Below are positions 21,642 to 32,858 of a stretch of 64,000 nucleotides of DNA, one piece after another. Source of the DNA: Atherix ibis (lineage: Eukaryota > Arthropoda > Insecta > Diptera > Athericidae); NCBI GenBank assembly GCA_958298945.1, contig OY282610.1:65469088-65533087 (forward strand), written 5' to 3'. The position numbers and the translations under genes are program-made. Position 1 is the first letter of the stretch. Every line of letters begins with the position of its first letter. The notes beneath the pieces are model-generated. The model worked only from the letters and a program-made list of their open reading frames with translations, searched no databases and was not told the origin of the DNA.

Positions 21642-22791
21642 TTGGGTGTATAACTTAAAAATGCGGGATTGACAATAGATGGCATAACTTTTACACATGG
21701 TTTCTGTTAATAATAACTCATATGGCATTTTGGAGGTTAAACATCTATCATTCATTCTCGATTAGTCATTGAACGAAATAGTGTAAACAACAAAGTTTTT
21801 TTTTGCTTCAAAAATGTCGAATTTCGTACCAAAAAAGTCCCATTTGCGGAAAGTGTTGATTTACTTCTTCAATTTGAAAAAAAGTGCAGCTGAAGCACAT
21901 CGATTGCTCACCGAAGCTTATCCTGAATATGTTCCATCGATTTCAACGTGCGAGAGATGGTTTGTGCGGTTCAGAAGTGGTGATTTTGACACGGAAGACA
22001 AAGAACGACCAGGTCAGCCAAAAAAGTTTGAAGATGAAGATTTGGAGGCATTACTCGACGAAGACTGTTGTCGAACTCAAGAAGAAATTGCAAAATCAGA
22101 GGGAGTCACTCAAGCAGCCATTTCAAAACGTTTGAAAGCAGCAGGATTCATCCAAAAGCAAGGAAATTGGGTCCCATATGACAACCCAAAGCGCAAAAAA
22201 TCGTATGTGAAGCCCGACCAACCAGCCAAATCAATGGCAAAGCCAAATATCCATTGCTCTGTATTTGGTGGGATCAGAAGGGTGTGATCTATTATGAGCT
22301 ATTGAAATCGGGCCAGACGATCACAGGCGACCTCTACCGAAGACAATTAATCCGTTTGAAGCGAGCATTGGCCGAAAAACGCCCGGAATATGCGACCAGA
22401 CACGAAGCCATAATTTTCCATCATGACAACGCTCGGCCTCATGTTGCAAGACCGGTTATTGTTTAGAAAACAGTGGCTGGGAGGTTTTGCCTCACCCGCT
22501 TTATAGCCCAGACCTTGCCCCATCCGACTACCATTTGTTTAGTGCCATGCAAAACGCCCTCACCGGAATACGCTTCACTTCAGAACAGTGCATCAAAAAT
22601 TGGTTCGATTCATTCTTGGCCTCAAAACCGGAGCAGTTTTTTTGGCGCGGAATCCATATGTTGCCAGAAAGATGGGGAAAAGTAGTGGCTTCCGATGGAC
22701 AATACTTTGAATAAAATATATTCTAACAATTTTTCAAAATAAACACTCAAAGTTTGCCAAAAATCCCGCATTCTTAAGTTATACACCTAAT
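21642..22791 (+). mobile_element. mariner, mauritiana-like, internally deleted
   Basis: Ends TTGGGTGTATAACTTAAAAA (left) and the reverse complement of TTAGGTGTATAACTTAAGAA (right), with TA on both sides. Sister of the copy at 39910-41187. About 1,150 bp, shortened by a deletion in the transposase gene. Confidence 0.88.
21814..22714 (+). pseudogene. mauritiana-like mariner transposase, internal deletion
   Basis: Starts MSNFVPKKSHLRKVLIYFFN and carries both helix-turn-helix regions (CERWFVRFRSGDFDTEDKER; EEIAKSEGVTQAAISKRLKA). After GNWVPYD it jumps to NPKRKKSYVKP: compared with the copy at 40089 about 40-45 codons including the first catalytic Asp segment are lost. A frameshift near 22250 follows, then LCIWWDQKGVIYYELL, HHDNARPHVA, YSPDLAPSDYHLF and the usual end ASDGQYFE. 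Confidence 0.88.
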
Positions 22792-23455
22792 ATATTAATC
22801 GAAACAATTGTAAACTTTATTGTAAGTCCTTTTGTAAACTTCGGTGAATGTGGAACTTCAAAAAGAAGAATAAACTCAAAGTCAAATTTTTGAGTTATTC
22901 GGCCGAACTAGACTCTGATTGAACTTTAAGGCACAAATATGTGTATAGTCTATGCCAATGAAGATAGAACGAAAATAAAATAAATGTTTTATGAAAATAA
23001 AAATCCCTGCGTATATTACAGTTATAATTTTTCTTCTAATCTTCTTTCAAAAATCCTCAATGTTCATACAAAATATCTAGCTATCAAAATGCCAGAGTAT
23101 ACTCGTAAATATAATAAATTTTTTGTGCATAATCAATGGACTTTTACACCGATATGCATTCATGAATATAAATTATTGTAAGTTATCCTTAATGTAATAA
23201 AATTTAAATTTACGGAATGCAAGTGGGGATAAAAAGAAAATTTCTCACGGGCGAAAATTGTTTCAAGAGCAAGAGCACACACATTGCATCCATGATAAAA
23301 AAATTCACTTGAAATAAGAAATCCTTAGTCTGAGTGGAATCAGCCCGAAGACATCTACTTGACATTAATTTTCCATGGGATGCGTATACTCATACCAAAA
23401 AGAATAAGAAACGAATAAATATTATTGAAGACATTTAAATTGCAAGCGTGAGCGT
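22792..23455. other. AT-rich spacer without recognised features
   Basis: No coding similarity seen. The short plus frame at 22984-23181 has no recognisable domain and no supporting signals. Confidence 0.4.
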
Positions 23456-23459
23456 AGTA

Positions 23460-23870
23460 ATAACTCATTCATAATTGGTCGTAAGTCAGCTATTACTAAA
23501 ATATACCATATTTTTACTCTTTTTTTCGAAAAGGAGAATAATATAATGTCAATCAATAATATAGAAAATTAAAAAAAAAGAGGACTTGGATAAGGAATTG
23601 TTGAATCTATGGGCTCTACAATGGTAGGAATTCTGTTAAAAAGAAATTCCGGATAAAGTGACATTCATTTAGGATATTAGAGATGATAAGTTAAATAATC
23701 ACAGGAATCGTATGCAGGATGAGGTTAGTTTGTGAAAAGAAAATAATGGGTAGGTGTGGTATATCCGGTTCAAATACTGAGAAATTTCCTTGCGTGGAAT
23801 TTTGGTGATGTTAAGCCAAAAAGTAGAAAGAAATCTTTCATTGTTGGTGCAGTCTATTTATTTACGCATG
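23460..23870 (-). mobile_element. I-type LINE C-terminal remnant
   Basis: AGGACTTGGATAAGGAATTG and following bases resemble the reverse complement of the C-terminal/3' part also seen at 18930 and 62470. Very decayed. Confidence 0.45.
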
Positions 23871-23874
23871 GATA

Positions 23875-25815
23875 ATGAATTTAAATACCATTCGGTCAAT
23901 TTGCCCACATAGGGTACTCTTACAGCTGGCAGAGTGGAGAGTAGACTCTGCAATATTGGCACTACTACGTTCCTACCTAACTGGTAGAACCTTCACGGTA
24001 CGCGCCAACGGTCATTTTTCGTCAAAACGCGAAATGAAAAACGGCATCCCACAAGGATCCCCTCTATCAACGATCCTATTCAATATATATATTCACTCCC
24101 TTTCCCACCAACTATCATCCTTTATCCACAACATATATGCAGACAATATTTTTATACTTGTATCTGGTGCTGATTTTCAACAACAAATAAATAACGCAAT
24201 CCGCAACATCAACACTTGGAGCAGCATAAACGGTGCGGTTATCTGTACATCGAACCCACCTTGCCTGCATGTTTGCAGGAAAAAAAATTGTACTGTATCG
24301 GACTCTTCACTAAACCCCTTCCCTCTCCGCCCAAAAGATTCCATGAAGATCCTGGGTATCTTAATTGCCCGTGGAGGAAAATGGAATCTTCAGATTTAAA
24401 ATGCTGTTGACAAAATTAATATCATTTTCCGAATGGTTAAAATTTTAGTCAGCAGCAAAAGTAAGGTAAGACAAGGTGAGGCAATTAGAGTAACCAACGC
24501 CCTTTTGGACGGGACCTTACTCTATTTCCTCACTATATGAGTCAGTGTGCCAATAGCAGGGAAAAAACTAGTCGAGGCAGCGGTAAACCGTTGTATTAGA
24601 CTAGCCAGTGGAGCACATCGGACATCTCCGGTGGAATCCATACTGATAGAGACTGGTCGAAAACCTATTTTTCTCTATCTTCACAAAGCCCGCCTAAGTT
24701 TAATTTACAAAAACCTATGCCTTCCAAATTATCCACTCCACACTTTAATAAAAACATTATCATCTCCCCCAGCTCAAAAAGGAATTCATCATCGCTATCC
24801 TTACTAATATCCCATCTTGAAAGCAATTCATCCATCCTCCCCGTCGATTTCCAAACTTCCCTTCCACACCCAGGTTGGAAACCGTGGTTAGGAGCAAAGT
24901 TGAAAGTGACTGCTTCTCTTGACAGGTTTAAGAAGGCTAGAACTGATCCATCCACATACAAGAAATTGTTCCTTGAACAGTTGGACGGATTAAAACATCA
25001 TCGACTGTTATTCACTGATGCCGCCGCTGACACCGATACTACATCTTTTGCGGTCGTCGAACTTTTTGGCTGCAGCACCCGCACACTATGTTGTGGAATC
25101 TTCCCTTATAGGGCAGCTCCATATTACGGGGAGCTGTGGGCCATCAAAACGGCAATTGAAATTGCTACCAATATTCCCAGCCAACAAAGCGTTAATATTT
25201 TTAGCGACAGCCTTGCCGCCCTTAAAGCCATTTGTGCCCCATCGAGTGACCCAGTACTTAGCGCAATTCGTCATAGCCTACTTAGCAATAGGAGTGTCAA
25301 ATTGCAGTGGGTGCCAGGGCATGTGGGAATTGTGGGTAATGAAAGTGCTGACAAGTTGGCTGGAGAAACACTCCGTCGGCCAGTGATCACAGTCATTCCC
25401 AATCTGCCTCTCCTACTAACAGAATGGCAACTAACACCTTTAGCCATCCGCAGACACGATAACTGGACCAATAGCGACACATTTTTGTCGACTTATTGGA
25501 GAACCACTAATAAACCAGTGTATTCAACATCCATACCGAAATTTTGGGCGCGGAAGCTCCTCAGAATCCGGATTCGACATACTGCTCTTACCCATAACTT
25601 CCTTTTTGGCAACACCAATCGTCCCTTTTGCCAATCCTGTGGCACCCAGTTCACTATCACCCATATTCTACAGGAATGCCACATAACCAAGAACTACTTT
25701 GCGAGCAGGATTCCTCCTATTATGGAGCTCCTCGACCCAACAACTTCAGTCCCCTATTTAAACTTCTACAACATACTAATCTGCTCAACAAAATTCTTAA
25801 TATTCCATACCACTA
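23875..25815 (+). pseudogene. I-type LINE polyprotein C-half: RT and RNase H
   Basis: Frame one (23875-24399) has SYLTGRTFTVRANGHF, NGIPQGSPLSTILFNIYIHS and the catalytic box as YADNIFIL, where the usual YADD has become YADN. After a frameshift near 24390-24560 the connection region is decayed. Frame two (24717-25841) holds RNase H: TDAAADTDT (first Asp), GELWAIKTAIEI (Glu), FSDSLAALKA (second Asp), HVGIVGNESADKLAG (last Asp), so all four acidic positions are present. The C-terminal tail has a Cys/His group (CQSCGTQFTITHILQECH). RNase H removes the RNA template during integration. Confidence 0.85.
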
Positions 25816-25915
25816 ACCACAGACCAGTCTCTCTCAGATGATTTCCCACACGTACTATGAAGTGGCCCCTGGCACATGTCTAAGGGACCTTACAAACAAA
25901 CAAACAATACCATTC
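23875..25915 (+). mobile_element. I-type LINE, 5'-truncated, with RT end and RNase H
   Basis: The best copy of the I-type family here. It starts inside the RT palm, runs through RNase H and the C-terminal tail, and ends GGGACCTTACAAACAAACAA. The same 3' end recurs at about 560, 16.6, 26.2 and 62.4 kb. RNase H in a non-LTR element points to the I group rather than to most Jockey elements. Confidence 0.85.
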
Positions 25916-26205
25916 GGTCACTAGACGTGGCAAGTTTAGAATAAGCGTCAGTATAGGACTGTGGAGAGCCTCCTCCGCTATTTGATCAGCTCGCTAACTA
26001 TTGAGAATACCAGCATGACCGGTAATCCAATGCAATTCTACAATTTGTTTGTTCAGCAATCAATAGAGAATGCAGTTGCGAACCGACTCACCTTAGGTGC
26101 CACGAATATCATCTTAGATAATGAGGATGTCACTAATTGCCATAGTTCACCAATTGAAAAGGAACTTTTGTTTGATAAGATTACACACTCAATCTCGTAA
26201 TATTC
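25912..26205 (-). mobile_element. RNase H fragment of another I-type LINE
   Basis: The minus strand reads ELHWITGHAGILNS then a stop, then RADQIAEEALHSPI: the end of an RNase H domain (compare LQWVPGHVGIVGNESADKLA). It is more diverged than its neighbours, so it is probably an older, separate insertion. Confidence 0.55.
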
Positions 26206-26224
26206 ACCGACAATAAGTTGGCTA

Positions 26225-27310
26225 ACTACAAAGCATAGTTTGTTTGTTTGTGTGTAAAGTCCCTTAGCCATGTGCCAGGTGCCACGACCAAGAGGCCATT
26301 TGCCGACTACGTAGCACGTGTGGGAAATCATCTGAGAGAGACTGGTTTGTGGTTAGTAGTGTAGAATATTAAGAATTTTGTTATACTCGTATTTTGTGGA
26401 GCAGATTAGTATGTTGTAGAATAGGAAACTAGGGCACGGAGTTGTTGGGTCCAGGAGGTCAATAATGGGAGAAATCCTGCTCGCAAAGTAGTTCTTGATT
26501 ATGTGGCATTCATATAGATTATGAGTGGTAGTGAAATGGGTGCCACAGGATTGGCATAAGGGAAGATAGGTGTTGGTAAAAAGGACAGAATTTCGGTTTG
26601 GATGTTGAATACACCAGTTTATTGGTGGTTATCCAATGATTCGACAAAGTTGTGTCGCTATTGGTAGCTGCGGATGGCTAATGGTGTTAGTTGCCATTCT
26701 GATAGTAGGCGAGGCAGATTGGGAATGACTGTGATCACTGGTCGACGGAGTGTTTCACCAGCCAACTTGTCAGCACTTTCATTACCCACAATTGCCACAT
26801 ACCCCGACACCCATTGCAAATCGACACTCCTCTTGCTAAGTAGGTTCTGAAGAATTGCGCTAAATACTGGGTCACTCGATTGGCCATAAATGGCTTTAAG
26901 GGCAGCAATTCTGTCGCTCAAAATAATAACTCTTTGTTGGCTGGGAATATATATCGTAAATTTAATTGTAGTTTTTAAGGCGCACAGATCCCCGTAATAT
27001 GGAGCTGCCCTATAGGGGAAGATTCCACAACATAATACGCGGGTGCTGCAGCGAAAAGTTCGATGACCGAAAAAGATGTAGTATCGGTGTCACCGGCGGC
27101 ATCATTGAACAAGAGTCGATGGATGATCTTTTAATCCGTCCAACTGTTCAAGGAAAAGTTTCCTGTATATGGACGGATCAGTAGTAGCTTTCTTAAGCCT
27201 GTCAAGAGAAGCTATCACTTTCAACTTTGCTCCCAACCATGGTTTCCAATTTAGGTATGGTAAAGAGAAGTTTGGAAAATGAGGGGGAGGATGGATGAAT
27301 TACTTTCAAG
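26225..27310 (-). mobile_element. I-type LINE 3' part, inverted relative to the 23.9-kb copy
   Basis: The plus-strand text TTTGTTTGTTTGTGTGTAAA is the reverse complement of the family 3' end. Inward it reads RNase H (AALKAIYGQSSDPVFSAI; VAIVGNESADKLAGETLRRP) and, further, TDAA-like text near 27100. Frameshifts and stops make it inactive. Together with the 23.9-kb copy it forms a tail-to-tail pair. Confidence 0.8.
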
Positions 27311-27774
27311 GTGGTTAATATCAAAAAGCATAGAAAATGTTTTTTTTTAAAAAAAAAAACGTCTTATGAATTATCGCATTGTTGGCTTATGTAACGTGTT
27401 AACTAATTAATAAATTTTCATTTATTAATAAATTTTTTGTTCATGTAAGCCAGCATTGATTTTTTGTTTTCTTCCCAGAAACCATCTATCCATATTAGCA
27501 CTTATATACTACGAGTTTAACCGTTTTTTTTTTTTTTTTTTTTTTTATTTATAGTTTCATTTATTTATTATTCAGTAATAGTGGTGGTGGTGTTCATATG
27601 AAACTTACAACTAAAGAACCGCTGTAGATTTTTATTTTTTCTTAACCTACTGATTCACGATGGAATACTCTAGGTTACTTAAGCTATTATATTATTACAG
27701 GGTTTTTCCTAAGTCCATTAATATATTGAAATTTAAGTTTCTCTAATTATCTATTATATTTTTTTTTTAACATA
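27311..27774. other. AT-rich spacer with a 26-bp T-run
   Basis: A poly(T) run near 27520-27546 may be the A-tail of a minus-strand retroelement, but no body was recognised. AATTAATAAATTTTCATTTA-type short repeats near 27400-27435. Confidence 0.4.
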
Positions 27775-29048
27775 ACAGTTCGGCTGAAAAGTTTATAAGA
27801 TAACACAGCAAAAATATTTTTTTTTGCAAAATTCATTTTAATTATTCAACATAGTTGCCTTCGAGGGCGATACAGCGATTATAGCGATCTTTTCGATACC
27901 ATTTTTATAGTACTCTTTCGGTTTTGCCTCAAAATAGGCCTCAGTTTCGGCAATCGGTCTTAAATTTCTTGCCAGCGAGCATTCTCTTGAGGTCTGCAAA
28001 CAGGAAAAAGTCGCTGGGGGCCAGATCTGGAGAATACGGTGGATGGGGAAGCAATTCGTAGCCCAATTCATTGAGTTTGACCATCGTTTTCATCGACTTG
28101 TGACACGGTGCATTGTCTTGGTGAAACAACACTTTTTTCTTCTTCAAATGAGGCCATTTCTTAGCGATTTCTTTCTTCAAACGATCCAATAACGCTATAT
28201 AATATCGCTGTTGATCGTCTGTCCCTTCTGGAGATAGTCAATGAATATTATATCATGCGCATCCCAAAATACAGACGCCATCACCTTGCCAGCCGACTGT
28301 TGCGTCTTTCCACGCTTTGGATTCGGTTCGTCGCTCGCTCTCCACTCTGCCGACTGCCGATTGGACTCTGGAGTGTAGTGACGGAGCCATGTTTCATCCA
28401 TTGTCACATGTCGACGCAAAAATTCGGGTTTATTGCGCTTGAACAGCTCCAAACACTGCTCAGAATCATCAACACGTTGTTGTTTTTGGTCCACAGTGAG
28501 CTCACGCGGCACCCACTTTGCACACAGCTTTCGCATGCCCAAATATTCATGCACGATATGTCTAACACGCTCTTTCGATATCTTCAGAGTCTCAGCTATC
28601 TCGCTCAACTTCACTTTACTGTCATTTAAAATTATTTTACGGATTTTTTTGATGTTTTCTGCCGTAACCACCTCTTTTGGGCATCCACTGCGTTCTGCAT
28701 CAACTGTGCTCGTACGACCAGTTCGAAATTGACGAAACCAATATTTCACAGTTGAAATAGCTGGAGCAGAGTCCGGATAACGTTTGTCAAACCATGCTTT
28801 GGTTTCCACTGTACTTTTTTTCATCAAAAAGCAATGCTTTATCAATACACGAAATTCGTCTTTATCCATTTTTTTTTCAATAACAAAAGTTGCTTCACTC
28901 AAAATGCTATATCTCACGAACCAATCGAGCGATTGCTGTCAAATTTTGACAAGAATCATTTGAAGGACGGTGCTTTGTGATAATTAAGTAGATTTTTGCA
29001 AGAGGCGCCATCTAGACGTCAACCTTATAAACTTTTCAGCCGAACTGT
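27775..29048 (-). mobile_element. mariner, irritans-type, near full length
   Basis: Inverted ends ACAGTTCGGCTGAAAAGTTT match exactly at both sides, and TA flanks (27773-27774 and 29049-29050). The length, 1,274 bp, fits irritans-type elements such as Himar1. The coding strand is minus. Confidence 0.93.
27842..28869 (-). pseudogene. irritans-type mariner transposase, frameshifted
   Basis: The start MDKDEFRVLIKHCFLMKKST at 28869 matches the family. The first ~225 codons are open: helix-turn-helix regions, RKLCAKWVPREL, first catalytic Asp in VTMDETWLRHYTPE, SAGKVMASVFWDAHDIIFID. A frameshift near 28195 leads to LFHQDNAPCH (second Asp) and PYSPDLAPSDFFLF (third Asp); others near 27950 and 27885 precede the normal end ALEGNYVE with stop at 27842. 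All three Asp codons of DD34D remain, so only small indels separate it from an intact gene. Confidence 0.9.
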
Positions 29049-29059
29049 TATACTACTAA

Positions 29060-31858
29060 AAATTTAAAAAAGAAAACGTAGTCCATTTATTATTGTTTTT
29101 ATATTGTTACTTAGACTAAAAGAAAGAATTTACACCTAATTTACAACTACCCATACCCAAAATTTATAACTAATCCATAACCCTAGTGATATTTTGGTTA
29201 ACCTTCGTCGATCCACCAGCATCGCGTTTTTGTTTTCTTTTTGTCTCTTGTCGATATTTCTGTGTTATATTGTAGAGTATTTATGTTTCTGCTGTTTGCA
29301 ATATTCCTTGGAATTTTTTTGTCTGATGCTCTGCGTTTGGTGTGGAATAAAATTGGGATCTTATTTGCGTCTTGGATATATGCGTGTTTATCCAAAAAGA
29401 TGAAAGCTTCAGGGGGTATGAAACCTGTGTCCATGCTATATTGAATGTACTGATCATCTGGATATATTGCATATCCTATTAAGCTATTGTTATCAGCAAG
29501 TTGTGCTCTGTTAAAATGTTTCCTGCAAAGAGAGATTTTATGGTTATCTATCCTAATTATGTTTGCCCAGTTATAAATCGTTTTATTAGAGATATAGTGT
29601 TTGTAGTTTGTGTTTGGCTTTCGGTATTTTCCAAGGCATGCTCGAAGACATTTCCTTTCGTAAATTCTAAATTTCTCCATTAGTGACGCGCTTACGTTGT
29701 ACCAAATTTGGCTACCGTAACATAGTATTGGTCTGATTATAACCTGATAAGCGATAATTTTGACTCTGGAAGAAATGAGTCTTGAATAAAACAGTTCGTT
29801 GGCGATCCTAAACGCTTTATTTGCTTTTTCAAGAGCTTTTTTAATGTGCTCGGTAAAGTTTAAGTTGTTTTTGAACCATATGCCTAAGTAACGAACACAG
29901 GACTTGTTATTGCAAGTTTCGCCATTATCTGCTCTAATGCAAAATTGCTTCCAATTTTGCCGAACCGAGGTATGACACGACTCAATTTTATTTCGAAATA
30001 ATATCGACTCACACTTACTATAGTTAATTCTTAAGCGCCAAGAGTTAACGAAGTCCTGTGTGATTTTGAACATTTTTTGCAGATTAGCTTGTATATTAGT
30101 TAGTTTGCGGTCAACAGTGTACAATGTTATATCGTCTGCAAAAGCTAATGTAAATGTTTTACCTGGCAGGTTGTTCAGTTTCTTTAATAAGTCGTTTATG
30201 TAGATAATGAATAGCGTTGGTGATGTTACAGTTCCTTGTTGTAAACCATTGTTAATGCTGTATTTTTTGCTTTGTCCAGCTCCATTTATTTTAACTGTGA
30301 ATGTTTTGTTGGAAATCATATTAGAAACTGTTTTTATTAAGCACGGTTGGAAGTTATTTTTTATCAGTTTAAAGATTAAAGCTTCAGTCCATACTGAGGT
30401 AAAAGCATCGGATAAATCGACTAATAGCGCCCCGACACATTCTTTATTATTTATGTACCAGCATATATCCGACATGAGTTTGTTAGCTGAATGAATTGTA
30501 GAGTGGCCTATTCTGAATCCAAATTGATTTTCTACTAAAATATTGTTGTTGTTTACTGAGTGTAAAATAGAGTCCTGTATGATTTTCTCAAAAATTTTAC
30601 TGATGCTAGGCGTAAGACTGATGGGTCTGAAGTGGTTCGGGTCAGATGAATCTTTCCCCGGCTTTTTGATAGCTATTACTTTCGCTTCTTTCCAGCACAA
30701 TGGAAAGTAATAATTGTTGAGAGCGTTGTTAAATATTGTGACGTAATCGAGGATAACTATATCAGTCAAATGCTTGAGGATGATATTTGGGATGTTGTCA
30801 GGACCTGAAGATGTTTTGCTCTTAAGATTTCTAAAACAATATATTGCTTTGTCGGAGGTGGTGAAGTAATTATCTGTGTGGTGTTCTTCAATATTATTCG
30901 CAATTAATTTATTTGAAAAATTTCTCACATTAAGAGAAATATGTTGTTGTTCAAACTGCCTCACTGTTTCTCGTATTTCGGTGTTGAGTAATTCGTTTGC
31001 ACTAGCATGTAATGTGTGTTTAGTTTGGAACGTGAGACCCAAAATATTGCTCATATGGTTATAACTGTCGATGATAAAGTTATTTTGTTCGTCTTTTTGT
31101 AGTTCATCAGTGTTGATTCCTGCATCGGTCAATAGGTTTATTTGGTTTATGTTAATTTTTAGTGGCTTGTTAATGGTGGTGTCTTTTTTTCTAAATATTT
31201 TGTTTAGTGTAGGAAACATATCCGTGTTGGAAGGTGAAATGTTTTTTAATTTATTTTCCCAGTGTTTGCTCGCTATTAATCTGTAGTTTTGCTTAATTAA
31301 TGAATCTAAGTTTGATATAAAAGCCTTAGTCCTTAGGAGGTTGGGGTCGTCATTTCTGCAATTGGTCCTATACATTTTGTGAAGGTCGCGAATCAAAGCT
31401 TTTTTTGTTTTTTGCAGTTTTAAAATTAGGGTCGTGTTAAACTTATCTAGATGATTGTAGATTTTGAGTTTAGGTACCGTTTTTTTGATAGTGTCCTTGA
31501 TTATTTGGTCTAGCGTGTTAATACAATTGTTGATTTCTTCATTGTTAAGATTTCTATTATTTGGAACATAGCCTGTGTCTACTCCTGTATGCTCCAGATA
31601 TTTTTTATGTAATTCTTTTTGAAACTTTCGCCAGTTTGTTCGTTTGAAATCAAGGCGATCTTTAATATGTTGCGTGTTGAGTATGTTATCGTTATCGGAT
31701 TCGGTGTTTATGTTAAATAGTAATGCACGATGGTCGCTATCATAAGTAAGCGTTCTGAGTAGAGAGGTTGATCTATCGGCATCGAAGGTTACTCTATTGT
31801 CAGCTATGCAAATATCTAAGTAAGAGCCGCATCTGGGGTACGAAGGATTTTTGCTGTA
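29060..31858 (-). mobile_element. Jockey-type LINE (BS/F-like), 5'-truncated, open frame
   Basis: A minus-strand LINE truncated in its endonuclease. It differs from the other Jockey family in the window in sequence and state: its frame is uninterrupted. The 3' UTR lies between 29197 and the mariner at 29048; its true tail may have been split by that mariner. The 5' boundary at about 31858 abuts a ~180-bp repeat unit. Confidence 0.85.
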
Positions 31859-31891
31859 GAAGGTTTGCCTAAAAGTGTGCAATGACACCAT
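29198..31891 (-). CDS. LINE ORF2 remnant: endonuclease end and reverse transcriptase, 897 codons
   Basis: The first ~10 residues come from flanking repeat DNA. Then come the last parts of an apurinic-type endonuclease (SYLDICIAD; DSDHRALL at 51-58), a long linker, and the RT: KKPGKDSSDPNHFRPISLTP, VENQFGFRIGHSTIHS, motif A LLVDLSDAFTSVW near 490, NGLQQGTVTSPTLF, and FADD at 584-587. The tail ends in a Trp-containing RCWWIDEG. RT catalytic Asp codons are intact and there are no stops, so the insertion is recent or the RT frame has been kept. Lacking ORF1 and most of the endonuclease it should not be autonomous. Confidence 0.88.
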   Translation of the reverse strand: MVSLHTFRQTFYSKNPSYPRCGSYLDICIADNRVTFDADRSTSLLRTLTYDSDHRALLFNINTESDNDNILNTQHIKDRLDFKRTNWRKFQKELHKKYLEHTGVDTGYVPNNRNLNNEEINNCINTLDQIIKDTIKKTVPKLKIYNHLDKFNTTLILKLQKTKKALIRDLHKMYRTNCRNDDPNLLRTKAFISNLDSLIKQNYRLIASKHWENKLKNISPSNTDMFPTLNKIFRKKDTTINKPLKININQINLLTDAGINTDELQKDEQNNFIIDSYNHMSNILGLTFQTKHTLHASANELLNTEIRETVRQFEQQHISLNVRNFSNKLIANNIEEHHTDNYFTTSDKAIYCFRNLKSKTSSGPDNIPNIILKHLTDIVILDYVTIFNNALNNYYFPLCWKEAKVIAIKKPGKDSSDPNHFRPISLTPSISKIFEKIIQDSILHSVNNNNILVENQFGFRIGHSTIHSANKLMSDICWYINNKECVGALLVDLSDAFTSVWTEALIFKLIKNNFQPCLIKTVSNMISNKTFTVKINGAGQSKKYSINNGLQQGTVTSPTLFIIYINDLLKKLNNLPGKTFTLAFADDITLYTVDRKLTNIQANLQKMFKITQDFVNSWRLRINYSKCESILFRNKIESCHTSVRQNWKQFCIRADNGETCNNKSCVRYLGIWFKNNLNFTEHIKKALEKANKAFRIANELFYSRLISSRVKIIAYQVIIRPILCYGSQIWYNVSASLMEKFRIYERKCLRACLGKYRKPNTNYKHYISNKTIYNWANIIRIDNHKISLCRKHFNRAQLADNNSLIGYAIYPDDQYIQYSMDTGFIPPEAFIFLDKHAYIQDANKIPILFHTKRRASDKKIPRNIANSRNINTLQYNTEISTRDKKKTKTRCWWIDEG

Positions 31892-32858
31892 AAAAAAAAT
31901 TTTAAAAAACCTTAATTTTTATACAAAAAAAACGAATTTTAAGAAAGAAAACAATAAATTTTATGAATTTTTTCTCAGAACCACCAACAAAAATTTATCC
32001 AGAAAGAATATTCTCATTCCATAGAGAATAATATGAATTGGAGAAGCTTCGCCTGAAAGTGCACAATCATACCCCAAACAAACATCTCCAATAAACCACC
32101 ATTTTCATAGAGAAAACCGAATTTTAAGAGAAAGTGGACTCAGTGTAATAATTGTTGCCTCTTATTTTTTGAGAAAACTGGGTGCCTGGTGTAAAAATTG
32201 CATTTTCGTGAATATTGTCACAAATTTTCGAATTTTTGTGGTTTTTTGCATATCTTTAGGTGGTCAATTTATTGTGCTTTCAGTTAATAAAAATTTAATT
32301 TTAGGCAATTTTTTTTGAATAGTGCTCAAAAAAATTTATTCTGAAAGGATATTCTTTTTTCGATCAGGATAATATGGATCAAAAAGGCTGTGTAAAAGTG
32401 TATGTAATGAAACCATGAAATAAATTGCCATTTTTATCCAAAAAAGCAAAATTTATTTTTTAAAAAATACATGGAGCTTTACGCATTTTTTTTTAAAACG
32501 CCTGGAAAAAATTTTCCTGTAAGGACTTTTTTAGTCCGATCAGAATAATAATAATAAGTAATAGTTTCGCATATGTATGCGCATTAACATCATAAAACAA
32601 ATCTCCGAAAAAATTTCCTTTTTCATAGAAAAATAGAAATTTGAAAAGAAAATTTTATGATCTTTTGGCAAATTTTTTTCAAAACTCCCACCGAAATTTA
32701 TCGTGGCAGGTCATTTTCCTTCCAATCATTATACTAAGAGTCATAGAAGGTTTGCCTAAAAGTGTGCAATGACACCATAAAAACAATTCTAAAAACCTTA
32801 ATTTTTATACAAAAAAAACGAATTTTAAGAAAGAAAACAATAAATTTTATGAATTACT
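31859..32858. repeat. Diverged ~180-bp tandem repeat array
   Basis: A motif of the form GCCTAAAAGTGTGCAATGAC followed by ACCATAAAA recurs near 31867, 32051, 32391, 32568 and 32755, spaced about 180 bp or twice that. The first and last units (31859-31970 and 32746-32858) are nearly identical over ~110 bp, while the middle ones are diverged. The array is bounded by a LINE on the left and an RTE fragment on the right. It resembles a short satellite block. Confidence 0.65.

Noticed and set aside
30207..31286. Plus-strand frames antisense to the 897-codon LINE ORF
   Set aside because: Fully inside the RT coding region; no independent support.
31859..32858. The two near-identical ~110-bp units as LTRs of a small LTR retrotransposon
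   Set aside because: No TG...CA borders, primer-binding site or polypurine tract, and similar diverged units recur between them at ~180-bp spacing.
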